Source: Chitinophagales bacterium (lineage in GTDB: Bacteria > Bacteroidota > Bacteroidia > Chitinophagales > Chitinophagaceae). From it: a stretch of 64,000 nucleotides of DNA. The stretch spans positions 682,001-746,000 of the forward strand of contig JACJXP010000001.1 of the NCBI GenBank assembly GCA_020636575.1. Direction: 5' to 3'. Under the pieces are notes generated by a model. The model saw only the letters and a program-made list of their open reading frames with translations. It ran no database searches and was not told the DNA's origin. Shown piece by piece: positions 44,472-52,918 of this stretch (its first letter is position 1; every line of letters begins with the position of its first letter). A program made the position numbers and the translations under genes.

Positions 44472-45698
44472 ATGAATTTTTTTAACCTTATACGACTAGC
44501 CTGGCGGGCATTGATTCGAAATAAAGTTCGGGCATTACTGACCATGCTGGGAATTATTATTGGAGTTGCTTCTGTGATTACAATGGTTGCAATTGGTCAG
44601 GGATCAAAACAAAGCATCAGGGACCAGTTATCCAGTATGGGTTCTAATATGGTAACGGTCAGACCCTATAGTAACCAAACAGTGGGCGGTGGGGCCATGC
44701 TTGGGCCTTCAGGATTACAGACTTTAAAAATCACTGATATTGAAGCTATCAAAAAATCATCCCCGCATGTAACTGCCGTTTCTCCTGTTGTTTCTTCATC
44801 AGGTCAGAGTATTAATGCTTCAAAAAACTGGCCTGTATCCATACAAGGCGTCTATCCTGATTATTTTTCTATCCGTGAGTGGAAACTAAAAGAAGGTATC
44901 CTGTTTACAGACAAGGATGTAAAAACATCCAGCAAAGTTTGTTTACTCGGACAAACAGTAGTTGAAAACTTGTTTACCAATGGCGAGAATCCTATAGGGA
45001 AAGTAATTCGTTTTAATAATATTCCGATAAAAGTAATAGGCATTCTGGAAGAAAAGGGTGAAAGTACTTTCGGGCAGGACCAGGATAATATTATCATTGC
45101 CCCTTTCTCCACTGTTCAAAGAAGAGTACTATCTATAGATTATGTGCAAAATATTTACGCCTCTGCAATTGATGAAAATAGCTCAGAAAAGGCGACCAAT
45201 GAAATTACTGCGGCTTTAAGAAAAGCACATAAATTACAAAATAGTGAAGAAGATGATTTTACTGTGCGGACGCAGGCAGAACTTATCAGCGCTATTAGCT
45301 CTACAAGTGAATTACTCACAGTATTACTGGCTGCAATTGCCGGTATCTCGTTAGTTGTTGGAGGTATCGGAATTATGAATATTATGTATGTTTCAGTAAC
45401 AGAACGGACAAAGGAAATTGGACTCAGAATGTCTGTTGGTGCAAGGGGGCTTGATATTCTGATGCAGTTTCTGGTAGAAGCCATTATGATCAGCATTACT
45501 GGTGGAGCCATTGGTGTGCTGTTGGGCATCACCTCATCAAAGCTGGTAACTGTATTTTTGTCCTGGCCTACACTGGTTTCTGAACCATCAATCATACTGG
45601 CCTTTGCAGTTTGTGCTTTTACCGGTGTTTTCTTCGGCTATTATCCTGCGCAAAAAGCTTCAAGGCTTGACCCAATAGAAGCCCTGCGTTATGAATAA
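44472..45698 (+). CDS. MacB-type ABC transporter permease
   Basis: A 408-residue permease. The start at 44472 (MNFFNLIRLAWRALIRNKVR) resembles family starts; ATG at 44451, overlapping the ATPase gene, is possible. One N-terminal TM (LLTMLGIIIGVASVITMVAI), a large periplasmic MacB_PCD domain and three C-terminal TMs of the FtsX domain (GGIGIMNIMYVSVTERTKEI) are seen. With the ATPase it forms a mechanotransmission pump for peptides or antibiotics; the substrate is unknown. Confidence 0.95.
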   Translation: MNFFNLIRLAWRALIRNKVRALLTMLGIIIGVASVITMVAIGQGSKQSIRDQLSSMGSNMVTVRPYSNQTVGGGAMLGPSGLQTLKITDIEAIKKSSPHVTAVSPVVSSSGQSINASKNWPVSIQGVYPDYFSIREWKLKEGILFTDKDVKTSSKVCLLGQTVVENLFTNGENPIGKVIRFNNIPIKVIGILEEKGESTFGQDQDNIIIAPFSTVQRRVLSIDYVQNIYASAIDENSSEKATNEITAALRKAHKLQNSEEDDFTVRTQAELISAISSTSELLTVLLAAIAGISLVVGGIGIMNIMYVSVTERTKEIGLRMSVGARGLDILMQFLVEAIMISITGGAIGVLLGITSSKLVTVFLSWPTLVSEPSIILAFAVCAFTGVFFGYYPAQKASRLDPIEALRYE

Positions 45699-45721
45699 AT
45701 AAATTTTAAATCTGTCCTGTT

Positions 45722-46762
45722 TTGAATATCAACACTAATACTAAAAAATGGATCACTGTTATTTTTCACATGCTGGCATGGATGATAGTATTTGTATTGC
45801 CATTATTATTCAGATATTTTTACGATGATGGAGCCAGGCACAATCCCGAGAATAATGGTTTTTCCTACCTTCAATTCTTAACCGGACTTTTATGGGTGGG
45901 CACTTTTTACCTGAATGCCCTTGTGCTTTCACCGCTATTTATATACAAAAAGAAAATAGGCTTATATACTGTGATTATTCTAGGGTGGTATGCAATAGTT
46001 CTGTCACTTCATAGCATTTTTTTCCATTTATTCATTTCATCCCGCCCTTTCCGTTTTGCAGATTCATTGTTTTTTAATCTGCCTCCCTTTGTATTAACAC
46101 TTGGTGCCAGTATCGCCTACCGGATGTTAGGCGATAAAGCAAAGAATGAAGTACGGGAACAACAAAAGCAAGAAGAAAACCTGAAGACTGAATTATCCTT
46201 TTTACGTTCACAGATCAGCCCACATTTTGTTTTTAATATTCTCAACAATATTATCGCCCTGGCAAGATTGAAAAGTGATCAACTAGAGCCTACCGTGATG
46301 AAATTGTCATCACTAATGCGTTACATGTTATATGAAACTGATGCAGAAAAGGTTTCATTACAAAATGAAACGGAATATCTCCGGAATTATATAGATCTGC
46401 AACAACAGCGTTTTGGGGAAAAGGTCAGGATTGATTCCTCTTTCGAAGTGCCCGTTGGTTGTAGTTATGAGATAGAACCAATGTTATTAATTCCTTTTGT
46501 AGAAAATGCTTTTAAGCATGGTGTGGGATTGATCCATGATCCAGCAATAACGATCCGTCTCCATGTAAAAGATAATATACTTTACTTTTCAGTTAACAAT
46601 AAGTATAATGATAGTAGCACCGAGACCAGGGATAATATCAAAGGTATCGGGTTGCCAAATGTAAAAAGACGCTTAAATTTACTTTACCAGAAAAATTATA
46701 CTCTGCAGATATCAGAAAAAGACGGGTTATTTTCTGTTTCCCTGGAATTAAATTTACGCTGA
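45722..46762 (+). CDS. LytS-like sensor histidine kinase
   Basis: A 346-residue membrane kinase. Four N-terminal hydrophobic segments (about 10-130) precede a coiled coil and the His_kinase domain (SFLRSQISPHFVFNILNNII; phospho-acceptor His near 165) and ATPase (LIPFVENAFKHGVG). The only good start is TTG at 45722, because the first ATG is inside the first TM. It follows the exporter genes by 23 nt and overlaps the regulator by one base, so all six genes may be one operon. Confidence 0.9.
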   Translation: MNINTNTKKWITVIFHMLAWMIVFVLPLLFRYFYDDGARHNPENNGFSYLQFLTGLLWVGTFYLNALVLSPLFIYKKKIGLYTVIILGWYAIVLSLHSIFFHLFISSRPFRFADSLFFNLPPFVLTLGASIAYRMLGDKAKNEVREQQKQEENLKTELSFLRSQISPHFVFNILNNIIALARLKSDQLEPTVMKLSSLMRYMLYETDAEKVSLQNETEYLRNYIDLQQQRFGEKVRIDSSFEVPVGCSYEIEPMLLIPFVENAFKHGVGLIHDPAITIRLHVKDNILYFSVNNKYNDSSTETRDNIKGIGLPNVKRRLNLLYQKNYTLQISEKDGLFSVSLELNLR

Positions 46763-47481
46763 TGCTAAAATGTGTTGCAATAGATGATGAACCCCTGGCT
46801 TTAGCATTACTGGAAGATAATATCAGTAAGGTGCCTTATCTGCAACTCGTAGCAAAATGCAGTGACACCTTGGAAGCAACTAAAGTATTACAGGAAAACA
46901 AAATAGATCTTGCATTTATTGACATTCAAATGCCCGGCCTGACGGGGCTTGAATTCATTGAAAGTCTTTCGCAAAAACCAATGTTTATACTCATTACGGC
47001 TTATAAGCAATACGCACTGGAAAGTTATTCGCTGAATGTTGTGGATTATCTTGTAAAACCAGTACCCCTAACCAGGTTTATAGCTGCCTGTAATAAGGCT
47101 TATGAACTCTACCAGTTAAAAAATAAAGCTATCTCGCCCCAGGCCGCACCCATGCACAATGATTTTTTTTTCCTAAATGCAGATTATAGCCTGGTTAAAG
47201 TTTTCTTTAAAGATATTCTCTGGATCGAAGGGCTAAAAGATTATATTAAAGTGCATTTGAAACAAGGTAATAAACCTATCATTACAAGAATGACATTAAA
47301 AGAAATAGAGGATCAACTACCAGTAAGTCTTTTTATTCGCATACACAAATCATACATTATTTCAATTGAGAATATTACGTCAATCAAAAAGAATAATGTT
47401 TTTATTCAGGACGTCAAGCTGCCCGTTGGGGAAACATATAGAGATAATATTCAAAAACTAACAGGGAAAAAAGAAAATTGA
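46762..47481 (+). CDS. LytTR-family response regulator
   Basis: A 239-residue regulator. The receiver domain has the aspartate in LAFIDIQMPG (about 54) and the lysine in DYLVKPVP; the C-terminal LytTR DNA-binding domain (about 135-235) contains DILWIEGLKDYIKVH, FIRIHKSYIIS and a final LPVGETYRDNI. It is the partner of the preceding kinase and probably regulates the exporter upstream or distant genes. Confidence 0.95.
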   Translation: MLKCVAIDDEPLALALLEDNISKVPYLQLVAKCSDTLEATKVLQENKIDLAFIDIQMPGLTGLEFIESLSQKPMFILITAYKQYALESYSLNVVDYLVKPVPLTRFIAACNKAYELYQLKNKAISPQAAPMHNDFFFLNADYSLVKVFFKDILWIEGLKDYIKVHLKQGNKPIITRMTLKEIEDQLPVSLFIRIHKSYIISIENITSIKKNNVFIQDVKLPVGETYRDNIQKLTGKKEN

Positions 47482-47508
47482 GCTGCGTAACAAAATGTAT
47501 ATGTTTCA

Positions 47509-48432
47509 CTATACCAGTTCTATTTCAAAATTCACCAGGTCTTTGAACTGCTGAACCCTGTTATCAATATCATCTTTATTGATCTCTTTCAAACGGGTAG
47601 GTCCAAACTTTTCTACACAAAAGCTAGCCATAGCTGAACCAACTATAATTGCAGTTTTCATGTTCTCAAAACTGATGTCTTTTGTTTTAGCCAAATGCCC
47701 CATAAACCCACCGGCAAAAGTATCCCCGGCACCGGTTGGATCAAATACATCTTCCAGGGGAAGAGCCGGGGCATAAAACACATCATCTCCATGAAACAGT
47801 AAAGCGCCGTGTTCTCCTTTTTTAATGATCAGGTATTTAGGCCCCATCTGCATAATGGCCCTTGCTGCTTTTACCAATGAATATTCTGAAGTAAGCTGCC
47901 TTGCCTCTGCATCGTTAACCATCAACATGTCGACATAACGTAAAACGATCTTAAGATCATTCATAGCCGTTTCCATCCAAAAGTTCATGGTGTCCATTAC
48001 AATCAGCTTGGGACGTTGCTTCAATTCCTGTATCACATTTAACTGCAGTTTAGGCATCAGGTTGCCCAGCATTAAAAACTCAGCACCCTGAAAGCTGTCG
48101 GGCACTTTGGGGTCAAAATCAGCCAATACATTCAGGTCCGTCACCAATGTATCACGGCTGTTCATGTCCTCATGGTAACGGCCGCTCCAGAAGAATGATT
48201 TTTTATCAGGAACTACTTCCACACCATCCAAATGTACACCCCGGCTTCTCAGTTCCTCCATTTCTTCTTTTGGAAAATCGTTACCTACTATAGAAATCTG
48301 TTGAACCGGTTTTACGAAATTGCTGGCAGCATACGCTACATAGGTAGCTGAGCCGCCGATTATTTTATCCGCTTTTCCAAAAGGTGTTTCAATAGCATCA
48401 AAGGCCATAGTGCCAACAGTGATCAGAGACAT
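47509..48432 (-). CDS. PfkB-family sugar kinase
   Basis: A 307-residue kinase (start at 48432, MSLITVGTMAFDAIETPFGK). GGSATYVAYAASNF and the C-terminal FDPTGAGDTFAGGFMGHLA (catalytic Asp near 250) are ribokinase/PfkB signatures. Substrate is not clear; the N-terminal pattern is close to adenosine/ribokinase-like PfkB proteins found in many Bacteroidota. It is convergent with the LytTR regulator. Confidence 0.9.
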   Translation of the reverse strand: MSLITVGTMAFDAIETPFGKADKIIGGSATYVAYAASNFVKPVQQISIVGNDFPKEEMEELRSRGVHLDGVEVVPDKKSFFWSGRYHEDMNSRDTLVTDLNVLADFDPKVPDSFQGAEFLMLGNLMPKLQLNVIQELKQRPKLIVMDTMNFWMETAMNDLKIVLRYVDMLMVNDAEARQLTSEYSLVKAARAIMQMGPKYLIIKKGEHGALLFHGDDVFYAPALPLEDVFDPTGAGDTFAGGFMGHLAKTKDISFENMKTAIIVGSAMASFCVEKFGPTRLKEINKDDIDNRVQQFKDLVNFEIELV

Positions 48433-48516
48433 AATGTATTTGAAGTTTAAAAGGTCAATATTCAAAACCCGGAATTGATTCCGGATCTGCAGACGTAGTT
48501 ATTACATCACGGCGTG

Positions 48517-48524
48517 CAAACCTA
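48517..48524 (-). promoter_or_regulatory. -7 promoter element before the PfkB kinase
   Basis: The minus strand reads TAGGTTTG followed by C, matching TAnnTTTG. It lies 84 nt before the ATG. No clear -33 TTG is visible. Confidence 0.4.
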
Positions 48525-48591
48525 CCTAAAAAATACCTGCCTGAAAAGGAATAAATACAGTTTCAGGTAACTTTACCTTAATTCTTTGCCC

Positions 48592-49122
48592 ATGTTGAAA
48601 AAACCAGTCATTATAATCCTTACATGCTTTTGGTTCATATCTGCGTCTGCCCAGTTAGATACTTTTTTTGTAAAACAAAATATTCATCGTTGTGCTGATA
48701 GCCTGGCACATGCATTTAAAACAAAGAACTGGGATCTTTTTACAACGTATAGCTATCCGGCATTGATAGGCAGTCTGGGCGGTGTTCAAAAATTCAAAGA
48801 GTATATCCAGGAAACGCTTAGTGCAGCTCCCGATTCAGCATGGAAACAATATGAACCGGGAAAGATATTACAGATCGTAAAAACAGCTAAGGATATACAA
48901 ACTGTTATTGAACTCCATACCAGGATCGCTATGGATAGTATGCAGATCAGCACTACTACTTACCTGGTGGGAGAATCTTGGAATGGAGGACAACACTGGA
49001 CCTTTTTTGATTCCCGTGGCGATAGAAGTATTGCCCTTACTGTAAAGCCAGATCTAAGCCCTGAATTGGTGATACCTTCCAGAAAAGAAAAGCTGGAACC
49101 ATTCAGGCCGGAGGATCAATAA
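48592..49122 (+). CDS. Small secreted protein of unknown function
   Basis: A 176-residue protein with signal peptide (MLKKPVIIILTCFWFISASA, ATG at 48592). The mature part resembles an NTF2-like or DUF-type fold of mixed helices and strands (DSLAHAFKTKNWDLFTTYSY, then GESWNGGQHWTFFDSRGD). No catalytic motif was recognised. It is a lone gene between the sugar kinase and the paa cluster. Confidence 0.6.
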   Translation: MLKKPVIIILTCFWFISASAQLDTFFVKQNIHRCADSLAHAFKTKNWDLFTTYSYPALIGSLGGVQKFKEYIQETLSAAPDSAWKQYEPGKILQIVKTAKDIQTVIELHTRIAMDSMQISTTTYLVGESWNGGQHWTFFDSRGDRSIALTVKPDLSPELVIPSRKEKLEPFRPEDQ

Positions 49123-49163
49123 AATAGATCTTCGATTCAGGTTTTATATAATTTTCGGTTCGT

Positions 49164-49171
49164 TATCTTTG
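49164..49171 (+). promoter_or_regulatory. -7 promoter element at the TetR gene
   Basis: TATCTTTG matches TAnnTTTG and ends 3 nt before the ATG at 49175. It implies transcription starting at or near the start codon, or is coincidental. No -33 TTG is clear. Confidence 0.4.
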
Positions 49172-49174
49172 AAT

Positions 49175-49768
49175 ATGGCTAAAACAGTACGAAAGCGAGC
49201 TTCCAAAAAGGAACTTATCCTTCAAAAAGCAGCTGCAATGTTTCGGGAAAAAGGATTTGCTGCTACTTCTATGCGGGATCTTGCTGAAACAGTAGGTATA
49301 GAAGCCGCCAGTCTATACAATCATATCCGTTCAAAAAATGAGATACTGGAAGCCATCTGCTTTGATGTAGCCAATAGCTTTAATGCAAATATGGAAGGAA
49401 CTGAATCCAGTAATGAAAAAAGTATCCTTAAAATCGAAAAGCTGCTTCGCTTCCATATCCGTCAGATGATAGAGAATTATGAAGAAGTATACGTAAGTGA
49501 CCGTGAGTGGAAACACCTTGACGAACCCTACCTCTCTAACTTCCAGGCACAACGCCGTAATTACAGAAAAAAATTTGCGTCCATCATAGAACAAGGTATT
49601 GTGAAGAATGAGATCCGTAATATTGATGCTCCTACAGCTGTTCTCATTATACTTCATGCAGTAAGCGGAATTGAAAGCTGGCACCGCAGCAGGGCCAGGA
49701 TCAGCGCCGGTGAACTGGAAGACAATATGGTAATGATCATGATCGATGGACTGCGGAAACATTCCTGA
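49175..49768 (+). CDS. TetR-family regulator of the phenylacetate cluster
   Basis: A 197-residue regulator. The N-terminal HTH (about 10-55; MFREKGFAATSMRDLAETVG and YNHIRSKNEILEAI) is typical TetR/AcrR. The C-terminal ligand domain carries no further clue. It ends 2 nt before paaE and is likely cotranscribed with it, so it may be the local repressor that responds to phenylacetyl-CoA, by analogy with PaaR; this is inference. Confidence 0.88.
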   Translation: MAKTVRKRASKKELILQKAAAMFREKGFAATSMRDLAETVGIEAASLYNHIRSKNEILEAICFDVANSFNANMEGTESSNEKSILKIEKLLRFHIRQMIENYEEVYVSDREWKHLDEPYLSNFQAQRRNYRKKFASIIEQGIVKNEIRNIDAPTAVLIILHAVSGIESWHRSRARISAGELEDNMVMIMIDGLRKHS

Positions 49769-49770
49769 AT

Positions 49771-50850
49771 ATGGCTGTTCATTTTCACCCTGTTCCGGTA
49801 AAAGAGATCAGAAAAGAAACCCCTGAATGTGTATCAGTTGTTTTTGATATTCCGGCTGATCTTATCAAAGAGTTTGCATTTACACAAGGTCAAAGCCTTA
49901 CTATGCGAACCACTATCAATGGAGAAGAAGTAAGAAGAACATATTCCATCTGCAGTTCACCACTGGATAATGAATGGAGGGTGGCTATTAAAAAAGTGGA
50001 GGGTGGCTTGTTCTCTTCTTTTGCAAATGAGCAATTAAAACAAGGAGACACTATTGAAGTAATGCCCCCCGTTGGAAAGTTTTACACAGAACTGACCCCT
50101 TCGAATAAAAAAGAATACCTGGCATTTGCTGCAGGAAGTGGTATCACGCCGGTATTATCGTTAATCAAAACTACTCTGGCTAAAGAGCCGTATAGTTCCT
50201 TTACACTTGTTTTCGGTAACCGTAACCGTAGTTCAATTATATTTTTTGAAGAACTGGAAGGCCTGAAAAATAAATACATGGAAAGATTCAACCTGGTTCA
50301 TGTATTAAGTCGTGAAAAAACAGATGCTTCCATCAATTTTGGCAGGATCAATAATGAAAAGCTTGCAGAGCTGGAAAAGCTGATCGACTATTCTAATACA
50401 GATGAATTTTTTATTTGTGGTCCGGAAGAAATGATATTCACCGTTAAAGATTTCCTTGAAACAAAAGGGATCAATAAAAAACATATTCATTTTGAACTAT
50501 TCTCTTCGCCGGGGCAAAAAATTTCACAACCGAAGACCAGGGAAGACCAAGTTGATACCGGTGCAAAAAGCAATATCACCCTAAAACTGGATGGCAGAAC
50601 TTTTGCTTTTGATCTCCCGCTATCGTCAGATGCAACTATTCTGGATGCTGCCTTAAAACAAGGCGCTGATCTTCCTTATGCATGTAAGGGGGGTATGTGC
50701 TGCACCTGTAAGGCCAAACTGCTGGAAGGTGAAGTAATGATGGATGTTCACTGGGGACTGGAAGATGATGAAGTGGAAAAGGGATATATACTTACCTGCC
50801 AGAGCCATCCCAAAACAGAGAAAGTGGTTGTAGACTTTGATATCAAATAA
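49771..50850 (+). CDS. paaE: Phenylacetyl-CoA 1,2-epoxidase reductase subunit
   Basis: A 359-residue reductase. FAD-binding (RRTYSICSSP), NAD-binding (AAGSGITPVLSLI) and a C-terminal plant-type 2Fe-2S domain (YACKGGMCCTCKAKLLEGEV and LTCQSHP) are in the PaaE order. It passes electrons from NADPH to the PaaAC di-iron centre. In E. coli paaE ends the paaABCDE block; here it leads, separated from paaA by one unrelated gene. Confidence 0.96.
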   Translation: MAVHFHPVPVKEIRKETPECVSVVFDIPADLIKEFAFTQGQSLTMRTTINGEEVRRTYSICSSPLDNEWRVAIKKVEGGLFSSFANEQLKQGDTIEVMPPVGKFYTELTPSNKKEYLAFAAGSGITPVLSLIKTTLAKEPYSSFTLVFGNRNRSSIIFFEELEGLKNKYMERFNLVHVLSREKTDASINFGRINNEKLAELEKLIDYSNTDEFFICGPEEMIFTVKDFLETKGINKKHIHFELFSSPGQKISQPKTREDQVDTGAKSNITLKLDGRTFAFDLPLSSDATILDAALKQGADLPYACKGGMCCTCKAKLLEGEVMMDVHWGLEDDEVEKGYILTCQSHPKTEKVVVDFDIK

Positions 50851-50860
50851 ATATTATAAA

Positions 50861-51445
50861 ATGAAAAAGTTAGTCTTCCTTTCATCTATTGTTTTGCAAT
50901 TCTTAATAACGACAGCGCAAACTGAATCAGAGATTGAAAAATATAGTAACGAAGTTGATCGGAAAATAGACAGTGGAACCTTACATCAAAATCAGTGGGT
51001 AACAAATAAAAATGGGTCTGATTGGTTCGACCCCGGATCATCGTATTATGAAGTCGTAACCGATTTCTGGTATGATGGCACAGGTTTTCTTAATGATGAA
51101 ACAGGGATACCTGAATTTCAATTAGTAAAGATCTCTTCTATGCAAAAATCAATACTTTATAACAGAAAAGAGGAATACCTGTTTCAAAATGGGCATCTAA
51201 ATTATTTTTATTTAGAGATGAATGTAGATGGTGCTCCAACGAAGCTACACTACTATATTAATTCAAAGGGCAATGTTATTAAAGAGACTATTCTGGTAGA
51301 TGATAAAAAAATAGACAAAAATGATTCTTCTTTAGAAGACTATAAAAAAGCATGGATCATTTCTCCTGAAAAAATGGTTTTGAAAGCTAAAAAATACCAG
51401 AAACTGTTTTTTGATAGCATTTTAATGGAACAATTGGAAGAATAA
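50861..51445 (+). CDS. Secreted protein of unknown function inside the paa cluster
   Basis: A 194-residue protein with signal peptide (MKKLVFLSSIVLQFLITTAQ, ATG at 50861). The mature part has aromatic-rich strands (ATTKNG-like start, then YYEVVTDFWYDGTGFL) and no family I recognise. It lies 10 nt after paaE and 92 nt before paaA on the same strand. Nothing known in the phenylacetate pathway is a secreted protein of this type, so it may be an insertion rather than a pathway gene. Confidence 0.6.
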   Translation: MKKLVFLSSIVLQFLITTAQTESEIEKYSNEVDRKIDSGTLHQNQWVTNKNGSDWFDPGSSYYEVVTDFWYDGTGFLNDETGIPEFQLVKISSMQKSILYNRKEEYLFQNGHLNYFYLEMNVDGAPTKLHYYINSKGNVIKETILVDDKKIDKNDSSLEDYKKAWIISPEKMVLKAKKYQKLFFDSILMEQLEE

Positions 51446-51511
51446 CATATTTTATCTGACTATCCTGATAAATCTCATAAACAAATTCCCCAAACAGGCG
51501 TTAGTTTTATT

Positions 51512-51519
51512 TAAATTTG
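51512..51519 (+). promoter_or_regulatory. -7 promoter element of paaA
   Basis: TAAATTTG matches TAnnTTTG and ends 18 nt before the paaA ATG. It predicts a short leader and suggests that paaABCD has its own promoter apart from paaE. The -33 region is weak. Confidence 0.45.
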
Positions 51520-51537
51520 TAGTTCAAAAAATTTGTT

Positions 51538-52482
51538 ATGCCTGTTCAGGATCTTGAAAAAAAATTTCAGGAGAAAATTGATAACGAGGTTAAAATTGAA
51601 CCGAAAGACTGGATGCCCGAAGCTTACCGAAAAACGAATCTCCGGCAGATCAGTCAGCATGCACATAGTGAGGTAGTCGGTATGTTACCGGAAGGAAACT
51701 GGATCACAAGAGCTCCTTCATTAAAAAGAAAAGCCATCCTTTTGGCAAAAGTGCAGGATGAAGCAGGGCATGGACTTTACTTATACAGCGCTGCAGAAAC
51801 ACTGGGTATGGGCCGGGATGAAATGATCAATGACCTGCATTCCGGTAAAGCAAAATATTCTTCTATATTTAATTATCCCACACTTACATGGGCTGATATC
51901 GGCGCCATCGGGTGGCTGGTGGATGGAGCAGCTATTATGAACCAGGTTATGCTCACCAGAACATCCTATGGACCTTATGCAAGAGCTATGGTAAGAATAT
52001 GTAAAGAAGAAAGTTTTCATCAACGCCAGGGTTTTGAATCCTTATTGGTATTATCAAGAGGATCAAAAGAACAAAAAGAAATGTGCCAGGATGCTATTAA
52101 CCGCTGGTGGTGGCCGGCTTTGATGATGTTTGGCCCCAAAGACAGCGAAAGTTCACACAGTGAACAAAGCATGCTTTGGAAAATCAAAAGAAAAAGTAAT
52201 GATGAACTCCGGCAAAATTTTGTAGATATGATCGCCGAGCAGGTAAAAGTGTTGGGTATGACTTTACCCGATCCTGACCTGAAATGGAACGAACAAAGAA
52301 AACACTACGACTTTGGAGAGATCAACTGGGAAGAGTTTTGGAATGTGGTAAAAGGTAATGGACCTTGTAATAAACAAAGACTGGATGCAAGAAGAAAGGC
52401 ACATGATGAAGGGAAATGGGTCAGAGAAGCGGCTTTGGCTTATGCAGCTAAAAAAGCAGCAGAAAGGAAAGATGCGGCTTAA
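51538..52482 (+). CDS. paaA: Phenylacetyl-CoA 1,2-epoxidase catalytic subunit A
   Basis: A 314-residue subunit, about the length of E. coli PaaA. Di-iron ligands are in KVQDEAGHGLYLYSAAETLG (Glu/His) and EESFHQRQGFESL. It forms the oxygenase with PaaC. The C-terminus is Ala/Lys-rich. It starts the paaABCD block. Confidence 0.97.
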   Translation: MPVQDLEKKFQEKIDNEVKIEPKDWMPEAYRKTNLRQISQHAHSEVVGMLPEGNWITRAPSLKRKAILLAKVQDEAGHGLYLYSAAETLGMGRDEMINDLHSGKAKYSSIFNYPTLTWADIGAIGWLVDGAAIMNQVMLTRTSYGPYARAMVRICKEESFHQRQGFESLLVLSRGSKEQKEMCQDAINRWWWPALMMFGPKDSESSHSEQSMLWKIKRKSNDELRQNFVDMIAEQVKVLGMTLPDPDLKWNEQRKHYDFGEINWEEFWNVVKGNGPCNKQRLDARRKAHDEGKWVREAALAYAAKKAAERKDAA

Positions 52483-52498
52483 ACATTAAAATAAAACT

Positions 52499-52873
52499 AT
52501 GAACCTGATCAGAAAATTTTACTATGGAGATATTCCTGATGAAAAAGCAGGAGGCAATGAGATCAGTAAATCTTCCCAAAGTCAGCCAGATGAAAAATCA
52601 TGGCCTTTATGGGAGGTGTTTATCCGTAGCAAACAGGGACTGGATCATAAGCATTGCGGAAGTTTACATGCAGCCGATGCGCAAATGGCTATTGAAAATG
52701 CCAGAGATGTATATACCCGAAGAATGGAAGGTGTAAGTATCTGGGTGGTAGAGAGCAAATACATCACTGCCTCAAACCCAGAAGAAGCAGGTGAACTTTA
52801 TGAGCCTGCAAAAGATAAGGTGTACCGTCATCCTACATTTTATAATCTGCCGGATGAGGTCAATCACATGTAA
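52499..52873 (+). CDS. paaB: Phenylacetyl-CoA 1,2-epoxidase subunit B
   Basis: A 124-residue PaaB. The core WPLWEVFIRSKQGLDHKHCG to YRHPTFYNLPDEVNHM matches the family; E. coli PaaB is about 95 residues, so the first ~35 residues here are an extension rich in Ser, Glu and Asp. There is no later ATG to shorten it. PaaB bridges the PaaAC and reductase parts. Confidence 0.95.
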   Translation: MNLIRKFYYGDIPDEKAGGNEISKSSQSQPDEKSWPLWEVFIRSKQGLDHKHCGSLHAADAQMAIENARDVYTRRMEGVSIWVVESKYITASNPEEAGELYEPAKDKVYRHPTFYNLPDEVNHM

Positions 52874-52905
52874 AGCCCCTCCAAAGCTCCCCGAAAGGGG
52901 AGGCT
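52874..52905. repeat. Intergenic hairpin repeat between paaB and paaC
   Basis: AGCCCCTCC (52874-52882) pairs with GGGGAGGCT (52897-52905) with one mismatch, and inside it CTCCCC (52887-52892) pairs with GGGGAG across a GAAA loop. The sequence resembles a short hairpin repeat family that I recall from Bacteroidota genomes. A second related unit lies 40 nt downstream inside paaC. Confidence 0.55.
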
Positions 52906-52918
52906 ATAAAACCTGAAA

